From contig CAUVEB010000001.1 of the NCBI GenBank assembly GCA_963550915.1, positions 1 to 64,000 on the forward strand: a stretch of DNA of 64,000 nucleotides, in the 5' to 3' direction. The notes under the pieces were generated by a model, which saw only the letters and a program-made list of their open reading frames with translations, was not told the DNA's origin and did not search any database. This document shows positions 41,462 to 50,808 of this stretch, in pieces. A program made the translations under genes and the position numbers. This stretch comes from Caviibacter sp963550915 (GTDB lineage: Bacteria > Fusobacteriota > Fusobacteriia > Fusobacteriales > Leptotrichiaceae). Positions within the stretch are counted from its first letter, which is position 1, and each line of letters starts with the position of its first letter.

Positions 41462-43120
41462 ATGGCTAATATTAAAATACTTGACGAAAATGTTTCAAAT
41501 ATAATAGCGGCAGGAGAAGTTGTTGAAAATCCAGCATCAATGGTGAAAGAACTTCTTGAAAATTCACTTGATGCTAATGCAAAAAATATATTTATTAGTG
41601 TTGAAGATGGTGGAACTTATGTTAAAATTGTAGATGATGGTGTAGGTATGGAAATATCTGATATTTATCTATCAATTGAAAGACATGCAACTTCAAAACT
41701 TAGAACAAAAGAAGACATTTTTAATTTAAATACTTTTGGTTTTAGAGGAGAGGCTCTCGCTTCAATTAGTGCTGTTTCAAAAATGACACTTACATCAAAG
41801 ACTAATTATATGAAAATAGGGCATAGAATAATAGTTTTAGGCGGTAATATTGTAAAAACAAGTGATACAGCATGCAAAACTGGAACTACTATTGAAATAC
41901 GTGATCTATTCTATAATACACCTGCTAGAAAAAAATTCTTAAAAAAAGAACAAACAGAAAGTAATAATATAAAGGATATAGTTTCAAAAATAGCACTTGC
42001 AAACTATAATGTAGCAATAAAGTTAGAAATAAATGGCAAGCTTAGTATATCAACTAGCGGTAACGGAATGGAAAATACAATATTTGAAATTTTTGGTAAG
42101 AATATATTTAAAAATTTAAAGAAATTTGAATATGGTTATTTAGGAACAGAAGAAATTTTTAGAGGTTCAAAAAACTATATTTACACATATGTAAATAGTA
42201 GATATTGTAAGTCAAATTTAATTGAAAGAGCAGTAATTGACGGATATTATACAAAACTTATGAAAAATAAGTATCCTTTTGCCATTATTTTCTATGATGT
42301 AAATCCAAGTGAAATAGATGTAAATGTACACCCATCAAAGAAGATTATAAAATTTTCTGATGATAAAATAGTGTATAAACAAATAAGAACGGCTATTGAA
42401 GACTTTTTCTATAAAGATGATAGAAAAACTTGGACTCCTACTTCGTATACTGAAAAAACAAAAAGTATTAATGTACCTGAAAATGTAATAAGTGATAATA
42501 CTAAAAATACATATATACAAAGTCTTTTTTCAAACGTTGAAGAAGATAAAAGTCTTGATTTTGAAATTTTAGCTCAAGTATTTGATACTTATATAGTTGT
42601 AAAAAATAAAGAAAGTATTGATTTTTATGACCAACACGCATTACATGAAAGAATAAGATATGAAGAGTTAAAGAAAAGATATACTGAAAATAAGATGACA
42701 AGTAAAAAGCTTTTAATTCCTGAAATTGTAGAATTTACTACATCTGATAAAGATGTAATAATAAATAATATAGATATATTTAAAGATTTTGGTTTTGATA
42801 TAGACGAAATATCTGAAAAAGAAATAGTTGTTAGAGAAGTACCTGATTTTGAACTAAGAAACACGACTCAAAATATTATAAAAGCGATAATAGATAGCTT
42901 ATCACACAATTATGAAATTAAGGATATAAGAGAGAAAATAATAATATCAATGGCTTGTCGTAGTGCGATTATGGCTGGTCAAAAACTAAAAATTGAAGAA
43001 ATGAATGCACTTGTCAAAAAAATACATGAAATAAATAAATTTAATTGTCCTCATGGAAGACCTGTTATATCAAAAATAACAAAAGAATATTTAGATAAAT
43101 TAGCAAAAAGAAAATTGTAA
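41462..43120 (+). CDS. mutL: DNA mismatch repair protein MutL
   Basis: The 552-residue GHKL ATPase has IIAAGEVVENPASMVKELLENSLDA, DDGVGM, GFRGEALASIS and GTTIEIRDLFYNTPARKKFL in the N-terminal third. The C-terminal dimerisation domain has DQHALHERIRYE, MACRSAIMAGQKL and CPHGRPV. The DQHAxHER motif suggests the endonuclease-proficient type found where MutH is absent. AAGGAGATATT precedes the ATG. It starts 12 bases after the 6S-like RNA and may be read through from it. mutS is not in the window. Confidence 0.95.
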   Translation: MANIKILDENVSNIIAAGEVVENPASMVKELLENSLDANAKNIFISVEDGGTYVKIVDDGVGMEISDIYLSIERHATSKLRTKEDIFNLNTFGFRGEALASISAVSKMTLTSKTNYMKIGHRIIVLGGNIVKTSDTACKTGTTIEIRDLFYNTPARKKFLKKEQTESNNIKDIVSKIALANYNVAIKLEINGKLSISTSGNGMENTIFEIFGKNIFKNLKKFEYGYLGTEEIFRGSKNYIYTYVNSRYCKSNLIERAVIDGYYTKLMKNKYPFAIIFYDVNPSEIDVNVHPSKKIIKFSDDKIVYKQIRTAIEDFFYKDDRKTWTPTSYTEKTKSINVPENVISDNTKNTYIQSLFSNVEEDKSLDFEILAQVFDTYIVVKNKESIDFYDQHALHERIRYEELKKRYTENKMTSKKLLIPEIVEFTTSDKDVIINNIDIFKDFGFDIDEISEKEIVVREVPDFELRNTTQNIIKAIIDSLSHNYEIKDIREKIIISMACRSAIMAGQKLKIEEMNALVKKIHEINKFNCPHGRPVISKITKEYLDKLAKRKL

Positions 43121-43139
43121 TAAGAGTAAAAATTTTCAC

Positions 43140-43167
43140 TTGTAATTTTTGTCTAAATATGTATAAT
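43140..43167 (+). promoter_or_regulatory. Promoter of rlmH
   Basis: TTGTAA (43140-43145), a 16-base spacer and TATAAT (43162-43167). The segment TTGTAATTTTT-(n)-TCTAAATATG is shared with the promoter at 51990. Confidence 0.65.
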
Positions 43168-43183
43168 AGGATAAGGGGTTTAA

Positions 43184-43642
43184 ATGCTTAAAATTAATAT
43201 TATTTCTATTGGTAAGGTAAAAGAAAAATACATCTTAGATGGAATAGCAGAATTTTCAAAAAGACTTAGCAAATACACAAATTTTAAAATAATTGAGCTT
43301 AGTGAAGAAGAAGATAACAGTACTGCAGTAGCAAAAGAAACGAATAGAATACTTGAAAAAATATCAAAAAGCAAAGGATATAACATACTTTTAGATATTA
43401 GAGGAGTTAATATAAGTTCAGAGCAACTTGCAAGTAAAATTGAAAATTTAACATTAAATTATGATGAAATCAATTTTATCATAGGTGGCTCAAGAGGTGT
43501 AAGTGATGAGCTTAGACAAAAAAGTGATTTTTTACTTAGTTTTTCAAAAATGACTTTTCCACATATGTTATTTAGGCTTATGTTAATAGAACAAATATAT
43601 AGAAGCATTTGCATAATAAATAATATTAAATATCATAAATAA
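43184..43642 (+). CDS. rlmH: 23S rRNA (pseudouridine-1915-N3)-methyltransferase
   Basis: The 152-residue SPOUT protein has the standard RlmH length. It starts MLKINIISIGKVKEKYI and shows LLDIRGVNISSEQLA, FIIGGSRGVSDELRQKSDFLLSFSKMTFPH and the C-terminal LIEQIYRSICIINNIKYHK. It methylates pseudouridine 1915 in helix 69. Promoter and gene spacing suggest it heads the unit running to lysS. Confidence 0.95.
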   Translation: MLKINIISIGKVKEKYILDGIAEFSKRLSKYTNFKIIELSEEEDNSTAVAKETNRILEKISKSKGYNILLDIRGVNISSEQLASKIENLTLNYDEINFIIGGSRGVSDELRQKSDFLLSFSKMTFPHMLFRLMLIEQIYRSICIINNIKYHK

Positions 43643-43653
43643 CGGAGGAATAT

Positions 43654-44082
43654 ATGTACTCATTTGGAGAGGAATTTACTTATACTGTTGATGATAGTTT
43701 AGAATATTTTACTTGTCTTCATAGCATTGAATATGATGATAAAGAATATATTATAGCAGAAAATGAATATGGTATAAAAAAAGTGTTTGAAGTTGATGAA
43801 GATGAAGAAGAACTTTATATGATTGATGAAGATGAAGAAGATACAATTTTAGATATTTACGAAAGACATCAGTTTGAAAACGAACATCCAGATATAGAAT
43901 ATGGTTTTGATAACGAAGAAGATGAATATGTTGAATCAAATGATACAGACGGTCTTAGTGTTATCATTGACGAAGATGAAGAAGACGAAGAAGAAAAAAT
44001 GTCAGAACAAAATTATGAAAATGATGAAATTTTTAGTGATATGGACGATTTTTTAGATGATTTTTTTGAGGATGAAGAATAA
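43654..44082 (+). CDS. DUF1292-like acidic protein
   Basis: The 142-residue product is very acidic. Its first 70 residues (FTYTVDDSLEYFTCLHSIEYDDKEY, IIAENEYGIKKVFEV) match the DUF1292 pattern, usually a short domain of unknown function. The remainder is a Glu/Asp-rich, probably disordered tail (residues 70-142) ending DDFLDDFFEDEE. GGAGG precedes the ATG. It lies between rlmH and lysS. The long acidic tail is unusual for the domain. Confidence 0.75.
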   Translation: MYSFGEEFTYTVDDSLEYFTCLHSIEYDDKEYIIAENEYGIKKVFEVDEDEEELYMIDEDEEDTILDIYERHQFENEHPDIEYGFDNEEDEYVESNDTDGLSVIIDEDEEDEEEKMSEQNYENDEIFSDMDDFLDDFFEDEE

Positions 44083-44086
44083 AAAT

Positions 44087-44473
44087 ATGACTATAGATAT
44101 TTTAAGTACATATGAGTATAATAAAGATAATATTGAGAAAATAGAAAATATAGGATTACAAGCAGAATATATAGGAGATAATACATATAAATGTATATAC
44201 AATGAATGTGAAAATATATTTTTAACATTTACTTCAAATTCGCTTATTGTTAAGAAAAATTGCGATGTTAAATACTCTAAACAATATAAATTAAATGAAG
44301 AAATGACATCTACACTAGAATTAAATGGACTATTATTTTATAATAAAATAAAAACAGTAGATTTTAAAAATATTGATAATGAATACAATATAAAAGCAAT
44401 TGAATATACTGAAAATAATGAATTTTTAAGTAATATAACATTAAATATAAAGATAAATAAAGGAGAAGTTTAA
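44087..44473 (+). CDS. Protein of unknown function upstream of lysS
   Basis: Starts are possible at 44057, 44072 and 44087. I use 44087 because it does not overlap the preceding gene, but no clear ribosome site decides. The 128-residue product (MTIDILSTYEYNKD onward) is rich in beta strands, without signal or membrane segment. The layout recalls DUF1934-like calycin-type small proteins, but the match is weak. Its TAA overlaps the lysS ATG by one base, so it is translationally coupled to lysS. Confidence 0.65.
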   Translation: MTIDILSTYEYNKDNIEKIENIGLQAEYIGDNTYKCIYNECENIFLTFTSNSLIVKKNCDVKYSKQYKLNEEMTSTLELNGLLFYNKIKTVDFKNIDNEYNIKAIEYTENNEFLSNITLNIKINKGEV

Positions 44474-45966
44474 TGTCAAATGATACAAAAGCTACACCAA
44501 GTACTAGCTATATTATGTCTGAAAAGATAAAAAAAGTTGAAGAATTAAAATCTATGGGTATAGAGCCTTATGGAAGATTTTTTGATAAAAAAGACAATAT
44601 AATTGATATTTTAGAACACGGTGCAGATGAAGAAAAAACTTTTATTACAGCAGGTCGTATAGTTTCTTATAGAAGAATGGGTAAAAATGGATTTGCACAT
44701 TTAAAAGATGAAACAGGTAAAATACAATTTTATGTACAAAAAAATGAAGTTGGTGAACAAGAATATGAAATTTTCAAAAATCTAAGTGTTGGAGATTTTG
44801 TAGGTATTGAAGGTCATCTATTTACTACTATGACAGGAGAACTTACACTAAGAGCTCATAAGTACACTGTTTTATCAAAAAATATACGTCCTTTACCTGA
44901 AAAATTTCATGGTTTAACAGATGTTGAAATGAGATATAGACAAAGATATGTTGATCTTGTAATGAATGATAATGTAATGAATACAATGAGAGCAAGATTT
45001 GAAATTATAAGATACATGAGAAGATATTTAGAACAAAAAGGGTTTATTGAAGTTGAAACACCAATGTTACATCCAATAGTAGGTGGAGCTAATGCAAAAC
45101 CTTTTATTACATTTCATAATTCATTAGATCAAGAAATGTACCTAAGAATAGCACCTGAACTTTATCTAAAAAGATTATTAGTTGGTGGATTTGAAAAAGT
45201 ATTTGAAATTAATAGAAACTTTAGAAATGAAGGAATATCAATAAAACATAATCCAGAGTTTACTATGATGGAGCTATATCAAGCATATGCAGATTACAAT
45301 ACAATGATGGATATAACAGAAGATTTAATATCTAGTTTATGTATGCATTTACATAAAAAACATGAAATTGAATATGAAGGTCAAACTGTAAATCTAGCAA
45401 AACCTTGGAGAAGAGTAACTATGCAAGATATAGTTATGGAAAAAACAGGTTATGATATAGAAAAAATGCAAAGTGATGAACAAGCTGTAAATTTTGCAAA
45501 AGAATTAGGTATACATTTAGAAGAAAATAAAACATATACAAAATATGGTATATTAAACTTATTATTCGAAGAAAAAGTAGAAAGTACAATAGTTAATCCT
45601 ACATTTGTAACAAAATATCCAAAAGAAATATCACCATTATCAAAAAATTCACAAAATAGTGAAGATTGGGTAGATAGATTTGAATTATTTATTACAGGTA
45701 GAGAATACGGAAATGCATATTCAGAATTAAACGACCCTAGAGATCAAAAAGAAAGATTTGAAGATCAAGTTAATAAGAAAAACTTAGGGGACGATGAAGC
45801 TTGCGATATGGACTATGACTATATACGTGCTCTTGAATATGGAATGCCACCAGCAGGTGGTCTTGGAATTGGAATAGATAGACTTTGTATGTTACTTACA
45901 AACTCATCATCAATAAGAGATGTTATACTATTCCCAACATTAAAAAAAGAAAAGAATTTTGACTAA
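44473..45966 (+). CDS. lysS: Lysyl-tRNA synthetase (class II)
   Basis: The 497-residue product has an N-terminal OB-fold (TAGRIVSYRRMGKNGFAHLKDETG). The class II core follows: MRYRQRYVDLVMN, motif 2 in FEINRNFRNEGISIKHNPEFTMME, PTFVTKYPKEISPLSK, FELFITGREYGNAYSELNDP and motif 3 GGLGIGIDRLCMLLTNSSSIRDVILFP. It charges tRNA-Lys. A hairpin terminator overlaps its stop. Confidence 0.97.
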   Translation: MSNDTKATPSTSYIMSEKIKKVEELKSMGIEPYGRFFDKKDNIIDILEHGADEEKTFITAGRIVSYRRMGKNGFAHLKDETGKIQFYVQKNEVGEQEYEIFKNLSVGDFVGIEGHLFTTMTGELTLRAHKYTVLSKNIRPLPEKFHGLTDVEMRYRQRYVDLVMNDNVMNTMRARFEIIRYMRRYLEQKGFIEVETPMLHPIVGGANAKPFITFHNSLDQEMYLRIAPELYLKRLLVGGFEKVFEINRNFRNEGISIKHNPEFTMMELYQAYADYNTMMDITEDLISSLCMHLHKKHEIEYEGQTVNLAKPWRRVTMQDIVMEKTGYDIEKMQSDEQAVNFAKELGIHLEENKTYTKYGILNLLFEEKVESTIVNPTFVTKYPKEISPLSKNSQNSEDWVDRFELFITGREYGNAYSELNDPRDQKERFEDQVNKKNLGDDEACDMDYDYIRALEYGMPPAGGLGIGIDRLCMLLTNSSSIRDVILFPTLKKEKNFD

Positions 45967-45992
45967 GCTATTGCATTTGCAATAGCTTTTAT
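45965..45992 (+). terminator. Terminator after lysS
   Basis: AAGCTATTGC (45965-45974) pairs with GCAATAGCTT (45979-45988) around ATTT, followed by TTATA. The stem begins in the lysS stop codon. A following gene lies only 14 bases on, so termination may be partial. Confidence 0.75.
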
Positions 45993-46005
45993 AACAAGGA
46001 GAAAT

Positions 46006-46533
46006 ATGAAAGCTATAGGAGAAGGTTTTAAATTTTTAAAAGGAAGTATAAAAAAACATCCAACAAGGGATGTTAATTTAGAATATTTATCAAAACAAGA
46101 TGCGGTTTGTGTACTTGTAGTGGATAATAGTCTTGAAAATGTATTTCTTGTGAAACAATATAGAGCAGGTAGCGATAATGACACATTAGAAGCAGTTGCA
46201 GGCTTAATAGATGAAGGTGAAAATCCAAGAGAAGCAGCTTTTAGAGAAATGCTTGAAGAAACTGGATATGATACTCATACAATTGAAAGCTTTTATGATA
46301 TAACTAAAAAAACAGCTTTTTATGTAAGTCCTGGATATTCAACTGAAAAACTATACTTTTATATTGCAAAACTTAAAAAAGATGCACTTGCAAAAGAGCA
46401 AAAATTAGATATTGGTGAAGATATTGAAGTTGTTAAAATGAGCATTAAAAATGCACTTGAAAATACAGATGATTTAAAAACAGTTTATATACTAGAAAAA
46501 TTAATTTCTCTTATTAAGGAAAATAGTATATAA
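46006..46533 (+). CDS. Nudix hydrolase, ADP-ribose pyrophosphatase type
   Basis: The 175-residue product carries a full Nudix box, GLIDEGENPREAAFREMLEETGY (residues about 66-88; consensus GX5EX7REUXEEXGU). It is flanked by FLVKQYRAGSDNDTLEAVAG and SPGYSTEKLYFYIA, the pattern of ADP-ribose/nucleoside-diphosphate-sugar hydrolases (NudF type). It probably hydrolyses ADP-ribose to AMP and ribose-5-phosphate; substrate is inferred from the context of these motifs. AAGGAG precedes the ATG. Confidence 0.9.
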   Translation: MKAIGEGFKFLKGSIKKHPTRDVNLEYLSKQDAVCVLVVDNSLENVFLVKQYRAGSDNDTLEAVAGLIDEGENPREAAFREMLEETGYDTHTIESFYDITKKTAFYVSPGYSTEKLYFYIAKLKKDALAKEQKLDIGEDIEVVKMSIKNALENTDDLKTVYILEKLISLIKENSI

Positions 46534-46549
46534 AAACATTGGAGAATTA

Positions 46550-47236
46550 ATGGATAACTACGAGAATATATTAGGATATACTGTTGAGAGAAAGAAAGTA
46601 AAGAATATAAATTTAATTATAAAGCAAGATGGGACAGTTAATATTTCAGCACCATTTGGACTTGATAAATACTATATTGAAAATTTTATTAATTCAAAGA
46701 AAAATTTTATTGAAAAGCATGTTCAAAATGCAAAAAAATATGCCACTTTAAAAGAAAATTTAGACAATTATAAAAATAATTCATATATTTCTTATCTTGG
46801 AGTTAAGTATCCACTTAAAATATATATTTCAGATATAAATAAGTTGAAATTTGAGCAAAATATTGTTAAAGTATATATAAAAGAATATATAGAAAAAGAT
46901 GTAAAAGATATAATATACAGGTGGTATTACAACAATGCGATAAGCCTATTTAATAAAAGATTTGAGTATTATAAAAACCTTATGGGTGAAAATGAGGATA
47001 TCAGACTTATTATAAAACCTATAAAAGGTAAATGGGGATTTTGCGTACCTAAAAAAAGAGAAATAGCACTAAATATAGAGCTTATGAAAAAAAGTGTAGA
47101 AGAGCTTGATAGTGTAATAGTACATGAAATATCACATTTAAGATATCCAAATCACAGTAAAGATTTCTATAATTACATAGACATATATTTTAAAGATTAT
47201 AAAAAGATAAATAAAAAATTAAATTATAATATATAA
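46550..47236 (+). CDS. YgjP-like (M48-related) metallopeptidase domain protein
   Basis: The 228-residue product has the YgjP/DUF45 layout. The N-terminal part has RKKVKNINLIIKQDGTVNISAP. A central part has KGKWGFCVPKKREIALNIELMKK. The zinc motif is VIVHEISHLRYPNHSKDFYNYI (HEXXH at about residues 192-196). The family is predicted to be metal-dependent peptidases, also linked to Wss1/SprT-type proteases. The cellular substrate is unknown. It has a TTGGAG ribosome site. Confidence 0.88.
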   Translation: MDNYENILGYTVERKKVKNINLIIKQDGTVNISAPFGLDKYYIENFINSKKNFIEKHVQNAKKYATLKENLDNYKNNSYISYLGVKYPLKIYISDINKLKFEQNIVKVYIKEYIEKDVKDIIYRWYYNNAISLFNKRFEYYKNLMGENEDIRLIIKPIKGKWGFCVPKKREIALNIELMKKSVEELDSVIVHEISHLRYPNHSKDFYNYIDIYFKDYKKINKKLNYNI

Positions 47237-47247
47237 GGAGCGATAAT

Positions 47248-48336
47248 ATGGAACAATGGTTACAAAGAGTACAAAATATGTTAGTAGAACTAAATATTGA
47301 CGGTTTAATTTTAACTGACTATTTTAACAAAAGATATTTTTCAGGATTTACAGGAACAACTGGGCAAGGTTTAATACTAAGAGATAAAAAATATTTCTAT
47401 TCAGATTTTAGATATATAGAACAAGCTACAAACCAAACTAAACCATATGGTTTTGAATTTGTAAGAATAGCTAAAAATGGTATTGAAACAATAGCAGAAC
47501 ACATAAAAAAACATAATGTAAAAAGACTAGGTTTTGATGATATGGCTATGCCTTATGCTCAATATCAAGCATTACAAAAAGCTTTTGGAGATGTTGAGTT
47601 TGTACCTGCATCAGAAGCAATGTTAAACTTTAGAAAAATAAAATGTGAAAAAGAAGTAGAATTTTTAAGAAGAGCAGCAGAAATAACTGATATAGCTTTT
47701 AAAGAAACACTTAAAATAATAAAAGAAGGAATAACTGAAAAAGAAATAGCAGCACATCTTGAATACATACAAAGACTAAATGGTGCTGATGATAAATCAT
47801 TTGAAACAATAGTTGCAAGTGGACATAGATCATCAATGCCTCATGGTGTTGCAAGTGATAAGAAAATACAAAAAAATGAATTAATAACAATGGATTTTGG
47901 TTGCTATTATAAAGGGTATGCATCTGATATGACAAGAACAATATTCTTTGGAGATGAAATACCAGAAGAACAAAAAAGACTTTATGATTTAGTATATCAA
48001 GGACAATCACTTGGAATTGAAATGATAAAACCAGAAGTATTAGGTAAAAATGTAGACCAAGCAGTAAGAGATTACTTTGAAGAAAACGGAAATATGTCAA
48101 AATATTTTGGACATAGCCTTGGACATAGCTTTGGTCTTGAAGTTCACGAACCACCATATTGCTCACAAATAGGAAATGAACCATTAAAACCAAATATGGT
48201 TATGACAGTAGAACCAGGACTATATATTGAAGGTAAATATGGAGTTAGAATAGAAGATGATTTATTAGTAACAGAAAATGGATATGAAATGCTAACAAAA
48301 TCACCAAGAGAACTTATTATTATAAAACCTGAATAA
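47248..48336 (+). CDS. M24 family Xaa-Pro aminopeptidase / dipeptidase
   Basis: The 362-residue pita-bread fold enzyme has a creatinase-like N-domain (residues 1-130, ILTDYFNKRYFSGFTGTTGQ). The metal-binding catalytic domain has TMDFGCYYKGYASDMTRT (two Asp), GHSLGHSFGLEVHEPP (His), VEPGLYIEGKYGVRIEDD (Glu, Glu). It removes N-terminal residues preceding proline or splits Xaa-Pro dipeptides; the exact class (PepP versus PepQ) is not settled. A strong terminator follows. Confidence 0.92.
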   Translation: MEQWLQRVQNMLVELNIDGLILTDYFNKRYFSGFTGTTGQGLILRDKKYFYSDFRYIEQATNQTKPYGFEFVRIAKNGIETIAEHIKKHNVKRLGFDDMAMPYAQYQALQKAFGDVEFVPASEAMLNFRKIKCEKEVEFLRRAAEITDIAFKETLKIIKEGITEKEIAAHLEYIQRLNGADDKSFETIVASGHRSSMPHGVASDKKIQKNELITMDFGCYYKGYASDMTRTIFFGDEIPEEQKRLYDLVYQGQSLGIEMIKPEVLGKNVDQAVRDYFEENGNMSKYFGHSLGHSFGLEVHEPPYCSQIGNEPLKPNMVMTVEPGLYIEGKYGVRIEDDLLVTENGYEMLTKSPRELIIIKPE

Positions 48337-48343
48337 TAATATA

Positions 48344-48380
48344 AATGATAGACTGATATTAGTTAGTCTATCATTTTTTT
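48344..48380 (+). terminator. Rho-independent terminator
   Basis: AATGATAGACT (48344-48354) pairs with AGTCTATCATT (48365-48375), followed by TTTTT. Confidence 0.9.
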
Positions 48381-48389
48381 AAATTGCAA

Positions 48390-48418
48390 TTGAATAAGTG
48401 CTTAAATTGTTGTATTAT
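48390..48418 (+). promoter_or_regulatory. Promoter of the threonine dehydratase operon
   Basis: TTGAAT (48390-48395), a 17-base spacer and TATTAT (48413-48418), with a TG at 48411-48412. Confidence 0.7.
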
Positions 48419-48448
48419 AATAATATAGAAATATGAGGGGGCAAAAAT

Positions 48449-49654
48449 ATGTTGGAATTTGATGATATTAAAAAGGCATATGACAATATTAGAAATTCTA
48501 TAAAAAAGACACCTTTAGTAGAATGTGCTACATTAAATGAGCTTACACAGTCAAAAGTACTATTAAAACTAGAAAATTTGCAAAAAACAGGTTCATTTAA
48601 GGTAAGAGGAGCATTAAATAAGATAATTAATTTAACAGATAGCGAGAAAAAAGCCGGAGTTATAGCTTCATCAGCTGGAAACCATGCACAAGGTGTAGCA
48701 TTAGGTGCAAAAGAGGCAAAAATAAAAGCAACAATAGTCATGCCAGAAACAGCCCCAATATCAAAAGTCGTTTCAACAAAAAATTATGGTGCTAGAATAG
48801 TTCAATATGGAAGTATTTATGACCATGCCTATCAAAAAGCACTTGAAATTCAAAAAGAAGAAGGGCAAGTTTTTCTACACCCTTTTGATGATGAATATGT
48901 TATTGCAGGTCAAGGAACAATAGGACTTGAAATACTAAATGAATATAAAGATATAGATATTATATTTGTGCCTGTTGGAGGTGGAGGTATTTTATCTGGA
49001 ATAGCACTTGCAGTTAAAAGTATTAATCCTAACATAAAGGTAATTGGAGTTGAAGCAGAAAATGCATCTTCAATGAAAAAAGCATTAGAAGTTGGTAAAC
49101 CTATATTTATAGATGACTGTAAAACAATAGCTGACGGTATAGCAGTTGCTAAAGTTGGAGATATAACATATGAACTTGTTAAAAAATATGTTGATGAAAT
49201 AATAACAGTAAGTGATGATGACATAGCACAAGCATTACTATTTTTACTTGAAAAAGCAAAAGTAGTTGCAGAAGGAGCAGGAGCAACTTCTCTTGCAGGT
49301 CTTATGTCTTCAAAGATAGATATTAAAGGTAAAACTGCTTGTTGTGTAATTTCAGGCGGTAATATTGATGTTAATAATATAGAAAAAATAGTAAATAAAG
49401 CACAAATACTTCAAGCTAGAAGAGTAAGATTTGTAGTATACCTATCAGATACTGTGGGTCAAATTAATAAGCTTACTAAAATTTTAATGAATAATTATGC
49501 AAATATATTATATCTAAATCAAACAAGATACAATATAGATCTTAATATAACAGAACAAGAATTAAGTGTTGTTATTGAATGTAAAAATAGAGAGCATAGT
49601 GAACATATATTAAATGAACTAGAAAAAGAAGGATTTAAGATAAAAAGAAAATAA
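48449..49654 (+). CDS. Threonine dehydratase (threonine ammonia-lyase) with ACT-like domain
   Basis: The 401-residue PLP enzyme has the Schiff-base lysine in TGSFKVRGALNK (about residue 52). It also has SSAGNHAQGVALGA, PVGGGGILSGIA, EGAGATSLAGL and a glycine-rich CCVISGGNIDVNN. The last ~75 residues (RRVRFVVYLSDTVGQINKL onward) form an ACT-like domain. Length and tail fit biodegradative/TdcB-like or short IlvA enzymes, converting L-threonine to 2-oxobutyrate and ammonia. No isoleucine pathway genes are nearby, so a catabolic role is more likely. Confidence 0.9.
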   Translation: MLEFDDIKKAYDNIRNSIKKTPLVECATLNELTQSKVLLKLENLQKTGSFKVRGALNKIINLTDSEKKAGVIASSAGNHAQGVALGAKEAKIKATIVMPETAPISKVVSTKNYGARIVQYGSIYDHAYQKALEIQKEEGQVFLHPFDDEYVIAGQGTIGLEILNEYKDIDIIFVPVGGGGILSGIALAVKSINPNIKVIGVEAENASSMKKALEVGKPIFIDDCKTIADGIAVAKVGDITYELVKKYVDEIITVSDDDIAQALLFLLEKAKVVAEGAGATSLAGLMSSKIDIKGKTACCVISGGNIDVNNIEKIVNKAQILQARRVRFVVYLSDTVGQINKLTKILMNNYANILYLNQTRYNIDLNITEQELSVVIECKNREHSEHILNELEKEGFKIKRK

Positions 49655-49665
49655 TAGGAGTAACA

Positions 49666-50343
49666 TTGGGAGTTTTAATAAATACTGTATCAGTTTTAAT
49701 TTTTTCATCTCTTGGAATGTATTTAGGCGATAATATTAATAAACTGGTAAAAGAAATAACAATCAAAGTTTTAGGATTAGCTATATTAGTTAAAGGGATA
49801 CAAACTCTTTTATCAGCACAAAATTACAAAAATCCTATAATATACATGATAATAGCTTACCTTATAGGCACGACATATAAATTTGATGACAAACTAACAA
49901 AATTAGTGAATTTACTAGAAAAGAAATTATCAAATAGAACAGGTAATAAATTTGCAAAAGGCTTTATTATATCAATAACATTTACTTGTGTTGGAGCAAT
50001 GGCAATACTTGGCTCATTTAATGAAGCTTTATATAACGACAGAAGTGTTGTATACACTAAAACAATTTTAGATTCAATTATAACCTTTATTATGGCTGCA
50101 ATATATGGAATAGGAGTAGTTTTCTCATCTGCTTTCATCTTCTTGTATCAAGGATTTTTCTTCTTATTTGCACTTAAAATAAAGCCATATTTAACAGTAG
50201 TTGCAATTAGAGATATTAGTATAGTTGGAAGTATGTTTTTAATTTTACTTTCAATTAATATGATATTTGATAAAAAAATAAAGGTATTTAATGCTATACT
50301 TGCAGTATTCTTACCAATTTTCATTGAGGTTATAAAATTATGA
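49666..50343 (+). CDS. DUF554 family membrane protein
   Basis: The start is the TTG at 49666, after AATAGGAG. The 225-residue product has about six to seven membrane segments and the DUF554 pattern. It begins GVLINTVSVLIFSSLGMYLGDNI, then LGLAILVKGIQTLLS, GFIISITFTCVGAMAILGSFNEAL and ILDSIITFIMAAIYGIGVVFSS. The family function is unknown; transport is often suggested. Its TGA overlaps the next ATG (ATGA). Confidence 0.88.
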   Translation: MGVLINTVSVLIFSSLGMYLGDNINKLVKEITIKVLGLAILVKGIQTLLSAQNYKNPIIYMIIAYLIGTTYKFDDKLTKLVNLLEKKLSNRTGNKFAKGFIISITFTCVGAMAILGSFNEALYNDRSVVYTKTILDSIITFIMAAIYGIGVVFSSAFIFLYQGFFFLFALKIKPYLTVVAIRDISIVGSMFLILLSINMIFDKKIKVFNAILAVFLPIFIEVIKL

Positions 50344-50792
50344 ATAGTTATATAATATTGGCAATAATATGTGTTTTAGGTTTACTTAGTAAGAATAAAG
50401 TACTATTTTATGCGACACTTACATTAATGATAATAAAAATATTACCATATAATTATAAAATGTTTAATTTACTTAAGAGTAAAGGTTCAAGTATAGGAAT
50501 ATATATTTTGACTCTTGCTATATTAGTACCAATTGCTATAGGAACTATAGGTGTAGATGAAGTTTTTAAGGCTATGAAGAGTAAAGATGGTATAACTGCA
50601 TTACTAATTGGTTCAGTAGTGTCAATATTTGCAACAAAAGGAATAATGTTTCAAGAAAATGAACCACAATTAGTTATAGCACTTACTACAGGTATAATTT
50701 TAGGGATAGTATTTTTTAAAGGTTCTGCAACAGGGCCTATTATAGCAAGTGGAATGACTTACTATATATTACAATTAATTGGTAAAAAATAG
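50340..50792 (+). CDS. DUF441 family membrane protein
   Basis: The 150-residue product has four to five membrane segments. Motifs are MNSYIILAIICVLGLLSKNK, KSKGSSIGIYILTLAILVPIAIG, and VVSIFATKGI followed by QLVIALTTGIILGIVFFKGSATGPIIASGM near the end. This matches DUF441 (YeaL-type) membrane proteins of unknown function. It overlaps the DUF554 gene by four bases and likely shares its promoter. Confidence 0.88.
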   Translation: MNSYIILAIICVLGLLSKNKVLFYATLTLMIIKILPYNYKMFNLLKSKGSSIGIYILTLAILVPIAIGTIGVDEVFKAMKSKDGITALLIGSVVSIFATKGIMFQENEPQLVIALTTGIILGIVFFKGSATGPIIASGMTYYILQLIGKK

Positions 50793-50808
50793 AAAAGGAG
50801 ATAATAAA

